Assembly: GCA_039720395.1 (NCBI GenBank)
Contig: JBBPBK010000109.1
Coordinates: forward strand, 62,001-126,000
Source of the DNA: Liquidambar formosana
Lineage: Eukaryota > Streptophyta > Magnoliopsida > Saxifragales > Altingiaceae
Reading direction: 5' to 3'
DNA: 64,000 nucleotides
In this document: one piece after another, positions 49,380 through 59,658 of the stretch
How positions within the stretch are numbered: position 1 is the stretch's first letter
Layout: the number at the start of each line of letters is the position of its first letter
Notes under the pieces: model-generated
Database searches by the model: none
Told to the model about the DNA's origin: nothing
What the model saw: only the letters and a program-made list of their open reading frames with translations
Position numbers and translations under genes: made by a program

Positions 49380-49712
49380 GAACCCATATTTTTTTAAAAT
49401 CGACGGATTAACGAAAACCAAGTACGGTTTTCGCGCTAAAAAAACACCATTTACAAACATTGTAAATAGTGCGTCCATATATATCATCGAAGAAATCAAA
49501 ATATGTATGACAAATATAGCAGACGGGAATTTAGAATGCATGGATTCAGTATTTGGTTTCTAAATTTTGTATTTTTGTCGGAAAAAATTTATTGGAAGTA
49601 AGAACAAATCATCTAAAAAATCTCTACGATCAATAACACACCATTTTACTGTTGCGATTCAGGAAATAAGAAGGAAAATTTTTTTAGAAAGTTACTCACT
49701 TCTTTTCGCCAT
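44939..49712 (-). pseudogene. MULE-borne Ulp1-like (C48) cysteine protease gene, probably decayed
   Basis: Inferred minus-strand exons: 49700-49712 (13 bases, MAKR), 47917-48617, 47687-47821, about 46818-47312, 46207-46637, 46028-46118, 45626-45706, 45492-45543, 45314-45408 and 44939-45191. The N-terminus is basic (QQKKRR). A long acidic then Lys-rich linker follows (EEEEDVDEQEGQND...; KKPPTPSSLAKRVKSKQG). Then comes KDIRQLLVEGDTSGN/VIDAYG, which fits the N-terminal part of an Ulp1 core, and finally SEYS/LDCGIIVCNLIL, the catalytic Cys motif. Damage: an in-frame TAG at 46896-46898 with 26 more open codons after it, a phase mismatch between the 45626 and 45492 exons, and no His-Trp box between VIDAY and DCG. 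Functional Ulp1 enzymes cleave SUMO precursors and conjugates; this copy is unlikely to be active. Confidence 0.72.
49111..49415. repeat. Four-unit tandem repeat near the MULE right end
   Basis: Units start at 49111, 49195, 49270 and 49344, giving spacings of 84, 75 and 74 bases. Each begins TCGATT(C/T)GTGGT (or TGGATTTGTGG), followed by CCAACA, then CAGTT(G/A)AA(T/C)CC and a T-rich tail. The units are diverged from one another, so the array is old. It sits in the first intron of the Ulp1-like gene, about 0.7 kb from the end. Confidence 0.88.
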
Positions 49713-49974
49713 TTGTTCTACAGTTTGAAGCCCAATGTCGCCAATGTCGTCAATGGCAGCCGCCGTCTGCTATATTGTGGTTCTGTTGGGGGTTGAGTTT
49801 GTGAAGGTCTAAACCTTAGAAAGAAGATGAAACTGTGTGCAATATGGAAACTATTTTTTTGGGAAAGGTTGACGTTTCTATATTTTCGCCGGAAACCATG
49901 GAACGTGCGAAAGTTGAAAAGCCACCTTCTTTCGAGCGGGTGTGTATCGTGGCACCGTTGTAAATTAGAAGACG

Positions 49975-50094
49975 TTTTAAAATTAGGGGTTTATTTGTCT
50001 TTTTACTGTTAAATGGGGTTTTCACTAAACAACTATTTTGATGGGTTCTATTTCTATAATACTCTTATACATAGGGGTTTTGGCCAAAATTCCC
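49975..50094 (-). repeat. MULE right terminal inverted repeat
   Basis: The partner of the left terminal repeat, read on the minus strand from 50094: GGGAATTTTGGCCAAAACCC, later TTTAGTGAAAACCCC. The inner boundary is estimated. Confidence 0.65.
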
Positions 50095-50103
50095 TTTTTT
50101 TAA
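50095..50103. repeat. Right 9-bp target-site duplication of the MULE
   Basis: TTTTTTTAA, identical to 41013-41021. Confidence 0.75.
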
Positions 50104-50480
50104 TAACTAAAGTGTTCAAGAGATTTGCACCTTGACCAATCCCACAGTACGTGCGATTCGTCAATCTCATATATACAAGGTAAGAACCAAACCTTTCAAG
50201 CCTTAGGGATAACCCCAGATGAAATGTTTTTGTGGAGTTTTCAAACACTTGATCCATGTTTCTTAAGGCACTTATCAATGATTAACTTACCACTAGGTTA
50301 ATCCCTTCTACTTGAGTGAGTTTATTTTTGAAGAGGTGAAAGGCTACAAATGGGTGCCAAAGGCTTTCTTGCCTACTGACACTTACTCCCCTTATTTGGT
50401 GAAGTTCAAAAGTTTAAATCTTAAGAAAGTTAATATGATGTTGTAGAATTTGTGATCTAAGTTACCATAAGTAAAAAAAT
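50104..50480. repeat. Direct repeat copy 1 (partner 53880-54250)
   Basis: It shares with 53880-54250 long near-identical phrases: GTGTTCAAGAGATTTGCACC, TATATACAAGG, ACCTTTCAAGCCTTA, TTCTTAAGGCACTTATCAA, GTGAAAGGCTAC, GGGTGCCAAAGG and TTAATATGATGTTGTAGAAT. Copy 1 begins exactly where the MULE ends. No coding function seen. Confidence 0.88.
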
Positions 50481-50691
50481 AATTAAAAAAAAAATTGGTT
50501 TCCACAAAGTTGTAGCATGAGTTAATACCAAATAAAGGATATTTTTTTTGGCTTCTTATTAGAAATTGACTGTATGTGTACATCAAAATGACTACTAATT
50601 GACTTTATTTGGTATTAATTTGGAAAATGATCACAAAAGAGCAAAATGACTACTAAACGCCCCACCTCTGACCACTCTAGCTTTGCCCTTA

Positions 50692-52123
50692 GGGTGTGTT
50701 TGGTTCACAGGTTGGGAATGTGAGTCCTGAAAATGGGGCATTACTTGGGAATGTGAATGCTTGGTATTAATACCCATTCCCACATTTGGTTGGGTCAAGA
50801 AACTAATTCCCAAATAGAGTAAATTCTCACAATGCCCATGATCTGTACCCAATACGTACCTAGCAAACACTAGGTTGCTTGGAGCAATTTCTGAGTTTTC
50901 TTAACCATGGTGAATGAGTATGTGTATAATAGAGTTGGAAAGATTTATAAAAAATATATATATATAAAAAAAAAAAAGAAGATGAAACCCAACAAAAAAA
51001 AAAGCACTTAAATAGCCATAACTCGTGTAATTTAGTCAACTATTATATGGTATAGTTGACTAAATCCAAATAATTGATGAACAAATATGTTCTACCAAAA
51101 ACATAGAAATTAAGCCCAACAATACATTGTTTTTAGAAAAACTAACATACCTTCATTTCCAATAGAAATCACCATACATTTTCATTACATAAAACCCAAA
51201 TATCAACCATCAAAGAAGACCCGTAAGTAAACCTAGAAGGTAAGAACCACCATTTACATCTAACCACTCACTCTTGATTCCAGATTTTTGGGCAATCGAG
51301 TTGACAAGCAGTGGTTCCAAGTCACACAATAAAAAGCAACCCAAAATGGATCTGATCCATCGACTTTTAATTAACGGCGCTATTGATGGAGATGCAGTAG
51401 GGATCAGCGTCACCATTAATGGCAAGGGATTGTTGTATTGATGATGGAGATGCTATGGAGGGGTTGCTGTATGTGAGAAGAGTTGGGGTGTGATTGATGT
51501 CGCCGTTGATGAAGATGTGTCAAGGATCGTTGTCACCATTGATGGCAGGGGATCGTCGTTGCCGTTGATCGTAGGGATTTTGCGGGCCTAATCTCATTCT
51601 TCTTTGTTTCCCTCAAAACCTCATTTACCTTCCAAAACGCGACTCGCATTAAAGACCTTGGATTTGGTGAGACGGGATCATCGTTAAAACTCGTAGAAGA
51701 GCTTCGATGATTCTTCGACAACTCCACCATCCTTGGTGCCTCTATCACTGATTCTGACCAAGTGTCCATCCCGACTGTTCTTGCTTTTCCATCATTCCAA
51801 ATCTGCTAAGGTCTCATATAGCATCATGCTCAACATCGATATGGAAGCTAAATAGTTGTAGGAGGCAAAGGGACATGGAAGGAACAAGTTTTTGTTGTTT
51901 GTAAGAGTAAAGGGCACGCTGGTCTCTTTTTATATATATATAATAAAGCCATGCTCAAGAACAGGGAATGAAACCCACCTTGGATATGGGATTGCAAAAG
52001 TGGGTTTAAGAGGGAATGTGAGGGTAGCGGGAATGGGACTTTCTCAGGTATTGTGTGCTTACCAAACACTAGAAAGGGGAATCAAACCCCTTTCCCAGCA
52101 TCAAACCCCCAACCAAACACACC
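50692..52123. mobile_element. 1.43-kb PIF/Harbinger-like non-autonomous element, TTA target duplication
   Basis: Left end GGGTGTGTTTGGTTCACAGG and right end complement (AACCAAACACACC) form inverted termini. TTA flanks both sides (50689-50691 and 52124-52126). The interior has no transposase. It contains an open minus-strand segment (51533-51769, starting MDTWSESVIEAPRM) without recognised homology, possibly captured DNA. Assignment rests on the 3-bp TWA duplication and termini. Confidence 0.65.
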
Positions 52124-52620
52124 TTATGTCTATGGGTTAGCCCTAGTTGGTAACCTCCATTGCACTCTGGAGCACTGGGAATGCCGCTTAACATCTCCCC
52201 AAGTGGGCAAGTGGGAGAGTATACTTATAGCAAGAGGAAAATAGATGATTACTTATAGCAAAATTGTTATGGTGACTTGGAAATTTTTTTCTCAAAGCTA
52301 TGTTAGCATGTGTAAATGGCCTTTCCACTGAAAATTATATGTTTATGAGAAGTTTTATTATTGATCAAATGCATTTTAAATGTTTCTTGAAACCTTAAGT
52401 TCATTTGCTATTAGCTCGGTTTGGTAGTAGCTAACCTATTTGGTCGTGTACTTTGAAAACAATTTTACATTTGGGTCATTTTTCATGCTTTTTGTTTCTA
52501 GTTTTTTTTTTTTTTTTTTTTTGGTGGGTAATATTATGTTTTTCCCCCTTTTTGTAGTGAAACAACAATTGGATAGATACAGACCATATGGTTCTATTGC
52601 ATCATAGTTTAGACTGATAT

Positions 52621-52981
52621 ATGGAGCAGCGGATTACTTTTGCCCCTAAAATGGACCACGAGCTTACTGGTGATTCAATTAATGACGCATCTACGGAGAC
52701 AAATCTGCAAATCCAAAGGGCACGCATGTTTAACACTGCAATGTTTAAGAGACTGAAGCAAAAAAATGGTGTAGATCCAGAAGCAATTGACGGACAACAA
52801 TGAGGTCTAAAGGTACATTGTTGAGGCCAATCATACTAAAATTATGCATACTATAGATGCCGTGAAAGCGTTGTCTAAGGTAAGGAAGACTCTACCTCGC
52901 CAAGCTTGTTATGCCGAAATCAAAGGTGCACTAGCTGCATTGCGTGAGGCGAGGGAGAGTATACCTAGACCTAGCCAGTAG
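52621..52981 (+). pseudogene. Coding relic of unknown origin
   Basis: An open frame from 52621 (MEQRITFAPKMDHELTG...) ends at a TGA at 52801. In another frame the coding-like sequence continues (VEANHTKIMHTIDAVKAL, then AEIKGALAALREARESI) to a TAG at 52979-52981. The amino-acid composition of both halves looks protein-like (amphipathic, charged), suggesting a frameshifted remnant. I do not recognise the family. Confidence 0.35.
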
Positions 52982-53879
52982 CTGCTTGAGCTTTAGATTT
53001 AGTTGGCACATACTGTTGAGTAGAATGCAGCGGAACCCATAAATAAAATACAACTTTTATCAATAATAACACACTATATAATATTTCTTTAGAACATTCA
53101 CATACTAATATTTAGTATACTACTAACACATTAAGAAACTCCATCTCTCACATACTAATTAACTCTACCTCACCACACATTACACACACCTCACTTAAAC
53201 TTTTGGTGCACTCCACACACATAATATTATCATACTTGTAATACACACTAGGAAACCCTCACTTTATTTGGTGATTCTCCACATCACACTACACTTTGTG
53301 ATTTACTTATACTTCACTAATTGCACACAATGGGCACCTTACCCCCTTTTATAAGAGAAGTTGATTGACTCAAGAAGCTTCAAGAATGTTAGTGAAGAAG
53401 CTGGTGGTTTCTTCAAGTAAGATGGTAATAGAAGGATCTAGAGAGAGAAACTTCAAGATAGCACTGGAAAATTCTAAAGAAGGAAAGAGGTCGTGGTGAC
53501 CTCTTCAACACATACATTGTTTTAAGTTCGTTTATTATAGTTTTGTGTTGCATACATTGTTTTGTGTTCGATTCTTTTTTGGTTTTTGATGACATAGCTC
53601 ATAATCTTTGATTTAGTCGTCACATACATTGTTTCAAACCTTTTGAGTTTATAGATTGTTTATTAAAATTTGGGTTCTGCCCAGGTTTTATTTTGCTGCT
53701 GTTTGGTTCAAAAGTCCCAAATCAGCTACTGTAAAGCACCAAACATATATATTTATTGAATTGAGTGAGCTTTATTGCTCTTTGTTTAAAAGTTAGAAGC
53801 GATGGATATAATTACCAAAAAAAAAAAAAGCCAAGGATTTGGTTTCCACTTTAATTGTGCGTGTGGTAGTAGAAAAGGG

Positions 53880-54250
53880 GAAAAATAACAGAAGTGTTCA
53901 AGAGATTTGCACCTTGACTAAGCAATTCCTCCATCCCATATATACAAGGCAATTATCAAACCTTTCAAGCCTTAAGGATAGCCCCCACATTAAATACTTT
54001 TGTAGAGTTTTCAAACACTTGATCTATGTTTCTTAAGGCACTTATCAAGGACTAACTTACCACTAGGCTAATCCCTTGTAATTAAGTCGTTTATTGTTTA
54101 AGTGGTGAAAGGCTACACATGGGTGCCAAAGGATTTCTTGCCTACCGACACTTCTCCCCCTATTTGGGGAAGCTCAAAAGTTTAAGTCTTATGAAAGTTA
54201 ATATGATGTTGTAGAATTTGTGATCCATGTTACCAAAAAAAGGAAACAAA
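53880..54250. repeat. Direct repeat copy 2 (partner 50104-50480)
   Basis: The same order and orientation of blocks as copy 1, at roughly 85-90% identity by eye. Copy 2 carries no MULE at its left edge, so it approximates the unoccupied sequence on that side. Confidence 0.88.
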
Positions 54251-54500
54251 AAAAGGGGTTTCCACACAGATGTAGCATGATTTAATTGACACTCACATGG
54301 GAGTTGGTTCCACACTAATGTAATGATCCATTGTTTTTGTGAGAGAGTTGAGAGAGGTAGGACACAGTCTTACTAATTTACTATTGAATTTCTACTAATA
54401 GGATGACAATTGATATCAATGAATAAATTAGATGACATGATGCATGTAAATTCTATGCGCAAAATAGCTAAAATCTAGCTCAAGATCGTTCACTATGTAG

Positions 54501-54977
54501 TAGGGGTGCAAAATGGTTCAGGTAGACTCGAGAACTAGACCGTTCCGTGCAATTTGGTCTGGTCCGGTCTGTTCCAAATAGTAACTGGTCTGGTTCTCGG
54601 GAAAAATTTTTAAAAACCAATGAATTCAGTTTGGTCCACGGTTTAGGAGGTTTCAGAACTGGCCCAGACCGAATTCTCAAATTACGGAAAAAAATTAAAA
54701 ATTATATATATATATAATTATATGTTTATATTGATATATTATACTCCATATATAAGTATTATTAAATAAATAATAATTCATTCAATAAAGTTATTACCTT
54801 TTACAAAAAAAAAAAAAAAAAAAAAAGGAGAACGGGACCGTTTTTGTCGGTCTGATTTGGTCCGGTCCAATACAATTTTTGGTTTGGTTTCCGTCCAATT
54901 TTTGAGGTCCCGAATTAATTTGGGCCAATCTAGATATGCCCCTGGCCTAGACCGGCTTGAACCAATTTGCAACCCTA
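54501..54977. mobile_element. hAT-type non-autonomous element with 8-bp target duplication
   Basis: It begins TAGGGGTGCAAAATGGTTCA and ends with the inverted partner (TGAACCAATTTGCAACCCTA). Flanks are CTATGTAG (54493-54500) and CCATGTAG (54978-54985), an 8-bp duplication with one mismatch, as for hAT elements. The interior is rich in GGTCCGGTC-like phrases and has no transposase. Confidence 0.78.
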
Positions 54978-55478
54978 CCATGTAGACATAGTAAAAATAA
55001 ATATCAATCAATAAAACACAGAATAGCTAATAGTTTTCTTTAAACACTTGATTTGTGCATGTTTACTTGTTGCCCATAAATGAGACTAATCTATACTATA
55101 CTAATCTATCTATACTATTATCAGAAAGGCCCTAGCAAATAAGTCCTCAGATGGGGTAATTGGGAGAGGGATAGTGCTAAGCCCCCATTCTATCCCTTTC
55201 AAGAAGGGCAAACCATCATAATTAATATCATTATTAAAAAAAAAAAAATCATAATTTCTTTTCTTGGGGTAATTGTGTCTGTCCATAAGTAATTTGATAG
55301 CTAGTTTAATGTCTTTCGTTAATATTGTTCATTTGGTAGCAAATTACAATCAAGTCATGGTCTTAAAGTTAAAATTAATGAGTAAAAACAACAACAGATA
55401 TACATAATTCATGAATAAGTTCGATTCAAAATAGTTATTAAACCCGATCCCGACTGGGTTAATACTTAATAACTATGA

Positions 55479-55486
55479 TATATATA

Positions 55487-55530
<44 letters not shown>
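55479..55530. repeat. (AT)n microsatellite
   Basis: An interrupted TA/AT run of about 50 bases in intergenic DNA. Confidence 0.9.
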
Positions 55531-55533
<3 letters not shown>

Positions 55534-56281
55534 CCCATTATACTATTAACAAAATATGAATATTTAATTCCAGCAATCGATTCATTACCACTTTTTTGAA
55601 CTGGTTTCGTTCTCACCTATATTGAACTGGTTCTGCTAGAAGCCCTATATTGAAACGGAACACCCATTCTTTGAGGATCCATTGATGGATAAAAGCTTCT
55701 TTTCGAAGGAGGTGGAATATCAATGTACCAAGGCATTGATAGAGGAATAGATTTCAGTGAGGGCATTTCACCAGCCTTATAATGTGAATCAAGCTGAGTA
55801 GTAAACTGTCCAATCTTGACTTGTTAAATTAATAACTCGATATAAAGTTTCAACTTAACTCATTCAAGTTACAAGTGAATTTAGATAAATGTTTTATCAA
55901 GTTAATTTCAAACTGAATTCAAGTACCTTGATTGTTTAAAGTATTAATAAGCTGATTCTTCAAATTTTGACTTACCAAATTAACGAGTTTTTTACTATTA
56001 TTTATCTTATGAGTGACCTCGAATAGGTTTTCAATGGAGGCAATGGCAAATGAAGCCCAACTAGCTTGGCCAGTAAGTAAAGTTGTGTCATTTGACCGCA
56101 TCTATAAAACGGCGTCATTTAGAAGTGGGAAGTTTCATAGCGATGTCTGTCCTCTGTGTTCCACTCCCCTCGTTCTTAAGCCCGATACAGAGCTCGAATT
56201 TGTAACCAGCCTCTCGCCAAATCAGCCTACACTCGCCCTGTTGAGTCTGCCATTCCAGAAAACCTATTTGAATTTTCCTAT

Positions 56282-56290
56282 TATATATAT
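56282..56290 (+). promoter_or_regulatory. Candidate TATA box of kish
   Basis: TATATATAT about 120 bases before the kish ATG (56411) and upstream of a purine-rich leader. Position and composition fit a core promoter; inferred only. Confidence 0.45.
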
Positions 56291-56410
56291 CTCAAAGAAC
56301 AGAAGGAGCTCTGAGAAACCCTAGAATGGAATTGCCATATTCTCTGTAGATCTGGACCAAGTTTAAAAGGAAAAAAAGAACACATTTTTCGATCTAAGGA
56401 GAATCCAGAT

Positions 56411-56648
56411 ATGGTAAACGATCTCTCTCTCTCTCTCTCACTCATTCATATTTGTTATGTGATATTATTTGTATATTTTGTCAATAACTGATGACGATTA
56501 CGATGATGGAATTTGGGGTGGATTATGGTATTTGCAGTCGGCTCTTTTTAATTTCCATTCGTTTCTCACCGTGGTGCTGTTGGTCATTTGCACCTGCACC
56601 TTCTTGAAGATGCAGTTTCCCACCATTCTCGAACACAAAACTGGGTTG

Positions 56649-56698
<50 letters not shown>

Positions 56699-59658
56699 GG
56701 GTATATATATTTCTTCTGGTTGAATTTGTATCCTGGTAATATCGTTGTTGATTTGTGAATCTGCATTAATCTCAGTGTTTAAAAAGGGTGAACGATTTAT
56801 GATGCAATATTTTTCAATATTCAGAACTGATTCTAAATTGCGTAATTCTAAAAGCCGTATAGGTATTTGCTGTCATTAATAAAATCCCATGCGTTTAAAG
56901 AACTGATTTACTAATTCAAAGTTGAAAAATGGTGCAACTCAAAGGTACGGCAAGGATGGGATGAAGGCCAAAAGGGACATGGGCTGAAGTGTGGAGATCA
57001 GTAATGATGTCCTTAAAATATGGTCATAGATGGAATAGAATGACAGAAACATGATTTACGTAGTGTACCCAAAAGGCAGCTGAGATTTGTGTATTGTTCT
57101 AGAGTCATTTGGATATAGAAACCCCTCCCCTACCATTGGATTGGCTATGTCAATCCTTTGACTTGAGATGGTGATACAAGTATACAACTACTAAAGTGGA
57201 TAGATTTGACTGCAATGTATAGTAATGTAAGAACAATACAGCATGGAACAAAAAGCGTGGTAAGTAGGATTGATTCAATTGCGTGGGTTTCTTGGACAAG
57301 GTATCATTTTTGCTTTTGCAAGGCATTGGCTTAGTCAACATGATCCCATTTTATGTTTGGTTTGGGCCTTTTTCTGTAGCATTTCTATACTGAAGCCCAA
57401 GCATTGTAGTTGCAATGTGTTTAAACTTACCTGTGATAAATTGATATATTGTTTGTGATTTAGCTGGGATGTTAGAGGTTTCCAGTAAAACATGAGTAGC
57501 ATCAAGATTTTATTTGTTGATGTTATTTCGCATTAACTTGGAACTTGGGGAACCTTCCGGTTTTGTCGTTATGTAGAGTCACACCAATTACATTACACTA
57601 TGTTTGCCTACTGGCATGTCTTCTATGGGATAAATAATGATCTTGACATTTTACATTGATCTTTCCTAGTGGCTTCTTCTCGGCTTATTGGTTTGCTGCC
57701 CAGAATTGTTCATGATAGTGATAATTGATTTTCTTGACAAGAATTCAGCATTAGTTGTAGAAATGATGGCATCAGGGAATGATCTATGTTTACTTTAATA
57801 TAGATTTCTCTTCTTTTTTATCTTAGTTTACCTTTTTTTTTTTTTTTTTTTTTTCAAAACATGAACCACTGGAGCGGTATGTATTCTTTTTTTTATTAAA
57901 ATGATGTGATTCCATTTGAATCATATCTAATGCTTATTGGTGTCTGCTTCTGGCAGGTTTCGGGGTTTCTTTTGGAAGGCAGCAAGAATAGGTAGGCTTA
58001 TTATGTGATTGTGTGCATAATTTTTTTCCCATTGCATCTGCTGAAACATTGCTCTGTGATTTTATACCTTATCTTTTGTTATTTGTTAACGAATAAGAAT
58101 GTGGAGGTCCAAACTAGCTAGGAATAAATATAGATTGGTGTAGTAATCTCGGTTATGCTGCTCAATAGATGAAGCAATTAAATGCTGCACTTGTACTTAT
58201 ATAACAGTTCCTAAGTTGTTAGATCTCCAGTTCTCCACTACATCTCCTGAATGACACTTCTGCATATACACATTAAGGCTGCAATTCAGCCAGGTGGGAT
58301 TGGTATGAAGGGCAAGTTGTTTATCTACACCCAAACTAGGCAATCTTAGCCCAACATAATGCTTAGCCTGAGCTCAGTTTAGGATTTCACTTGTTTGGAT
58401 TGGAGTGTGATGACTACTTATATTATCATATATTGTTCACTTTTCTTCTCTCTTTTTTCCCCTGTTTTGGTAATGTTTTCATGTTTCTGTTCATTGATCA
58501 AACATACTTGGAGGATGTCTTGCACAAGAAGATATTAATGGAAGAAGTGCTGAAAATAATGACTATGCTACATAGAGAGAAACTTGAAATCAATTAGACT
58601 TGGGTTGTCTTTATCTTTTTTATAGTGTCAAGAATATTATAATGTATGATTTAGCTAAAATTCCCGCTAAATTTTAGCATCGATAATTATCATCTCTCAC
58701 ACAGTCACACATAAAACATAAATTGGATTGGGTGAGATTTTCCAAGGCCTTAACCCAAGCCCCATCCCAACTATTTGTTGGAAGGGTTTTTTTCAACCCA
58801 AGATCACTATGCGCTCAAGAAGTTCAACATTAGCTTGTATGAGGGATGGAATAACCCAAAGCCAACTCTATGTCTAAGAAGTTCACACAAGACCATGTTC
58901 AGCATCACCTTGCAGTGCTATTAGATACGCACAAATCGACCCTGGGAGCAAGTAGGTCCAGACCTACCTGTAGACTAGGGTTAAAAAAAATTTCATCTAT
59001 ATAATGAGTTGCGAAATTTTGAAAATTTTATACACACGGCCCTTCAAAAATTTTGACTTAAAACCTTGGACACCACCTCAATGAATCAAATTTCTCAATG
59101 ATTTTACTTAAAAGCCCTCCACTTAAATAATAAAAGGAGAAAGACTATAGTGCACACTTTTGTAAATTTAAGGCAACAAGTCTAAAAACAATCCTTTCCC
59201 AGCTAGGTCCCCCCCCCCTCCTCTTCTCAAAAGAAAGAAAATAAAAAGAAGAAAAAGTGCCCATATATTGATATGGGGAGAGTGAGAGAGATTTGCATGA
59301 AGGGTCAAACCATTGAAGGGAGAGAGCAATTTGTAGGAAAAGAATCAAAGAAAGCTCACTAGTGGTCTAAATTTTGTATTCATATTTCATACTACTTGTT
59401 CAGCCCCACCAATCGAAAATTGGACAAACCAATGTGTAAATTTTCTGCTAGCTTTTATGCATTTCACCTAACTTTTGTAGCATAGCAAGCATATCTCCAA
59501 TTTTTCTCTCTTCATTAAGCCCAAACTACTTCCTTCTTTTATTGTTCATGTACATTATAGTCTGATCATGCCAGATTGTTATCGAAACAGGTGAACGGTT
59601 GAGCCCTTGGGTGGCTGTAGGATGCTTCACGATGGGTGTGTCAATAATATTTTTCTGA
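56411..59658 (+). CDS. Protein kish (TMEM167 family), secretory pathway
   Basis: Four coding exons: 56411-56413 (only the ATG), 56538-56644, 57957-57991 and 59591-59658. GT-AG borders and phases all agree, giving 70 aa, close to the usual 70-72. The joined protein starts MSALFNFHSFLTVVLLVICT, continues FLKMQFPTILEHKTG and FRGFFWKAARIGERLSPWV, and ends GCFTMGVSIIFF. Two hydrophobic helices (about 8-25 and 50-69) flank a short loop with the conserved FWK-ARIGER-SP motif. Kish is a small Golgi/early secretory membrane protein needed for constitutive secretion in animal cells; the plant role is inferred from the family. The donor of exon 2 runs straight into a (CT)n(AT)n repeat. A partial second copy of the locus lies downstream. 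Confidence 0.94.
56649..56698. repeat. (CT)n-(AT)n compound microsatellite at the kish exon 2 donor
   Basis: About 13 CT units followed by about 12 AT units, starting four bases after the exon 2 donor site (GTTG). It is likely length-polymorphic and could affect splicing of this exon. Confidence 0.9.
57985..58345. repeat. Duplicated kish intron 3 segment (partner 61150-61530)
   Basis: It shares GGCTTATTATGTG, TTTCCCATTGCAT, GCTCTGTGATTTTAT, AATAAGAATGTGGAGG, TGTTATGCTGCTCAA-like and AAGGCTGCAATTCAGCCAGG blocks with 61150-61530 in the same order. Confidence 0.85.

Larger units (their letters stand above)
41022..50094. mobile_element. Complete Mutator-like element (MULE), 9,073 bp, Ulp1-carrying type
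   Basis: Left end GGGAAAATTAGCAATAACCA and right end (complement) GGGAATTTTGGCCAAAACCC agree at about 18 of the first 24 positions. Further shared blocks inside both ends (TTTAGTGAAAA...CCC, AATAA..CCCC) suggest degenerate terminal inverted repeats of about 100 bp. A 9-bp duplication flanks it. Cargo is an intact mudrA-like transposase gene on plus (41892-44211) and an Ulp1-like gene on minus (44939-49712), converging in the middle. This arrangement resembles the Ulp1-carrying KAONASHI MULEs of Arabidopsis. The non-coding parts carry a repeated 20-bp dyad. The transposase is open throughout, so the element may be autonomous, while the protease gene looks damaged. Confidence 0.88.
50104..56281. 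other. Transposon-rich intergenic region
   Basis: Between the MULE and kish no intact gene was found. It holds the direct-repeat pair, the PIF/Harbinger-like element, the coding relic, the hAT-type MITE and a long (AT)n tract at about 55479-55530. A weak open frame at 56013-56324 overlaps the kish promoter and leader and is not believed to be a gene. Confidence 0.55.

Noticed and set aside
49111..49415. CRISPR-like array
   Set aside because: Units are diverged over their whole length with no constant repeat plus unique spacer pattern, and the setting is a plant transposon intron.
50104..54250. LTR retrotransposon with 370-bp LTRs
   Set aside because: The repeats do not show TG...CA ends, no primer-binding site or polypurine tract was seen, and there is no gag-pol sequence between them.
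56013..56324. A 103-aa open frame upstream of kish
   Set aside because: It overlaps the likely TATA box and leader of kish and lacks family resemblance.
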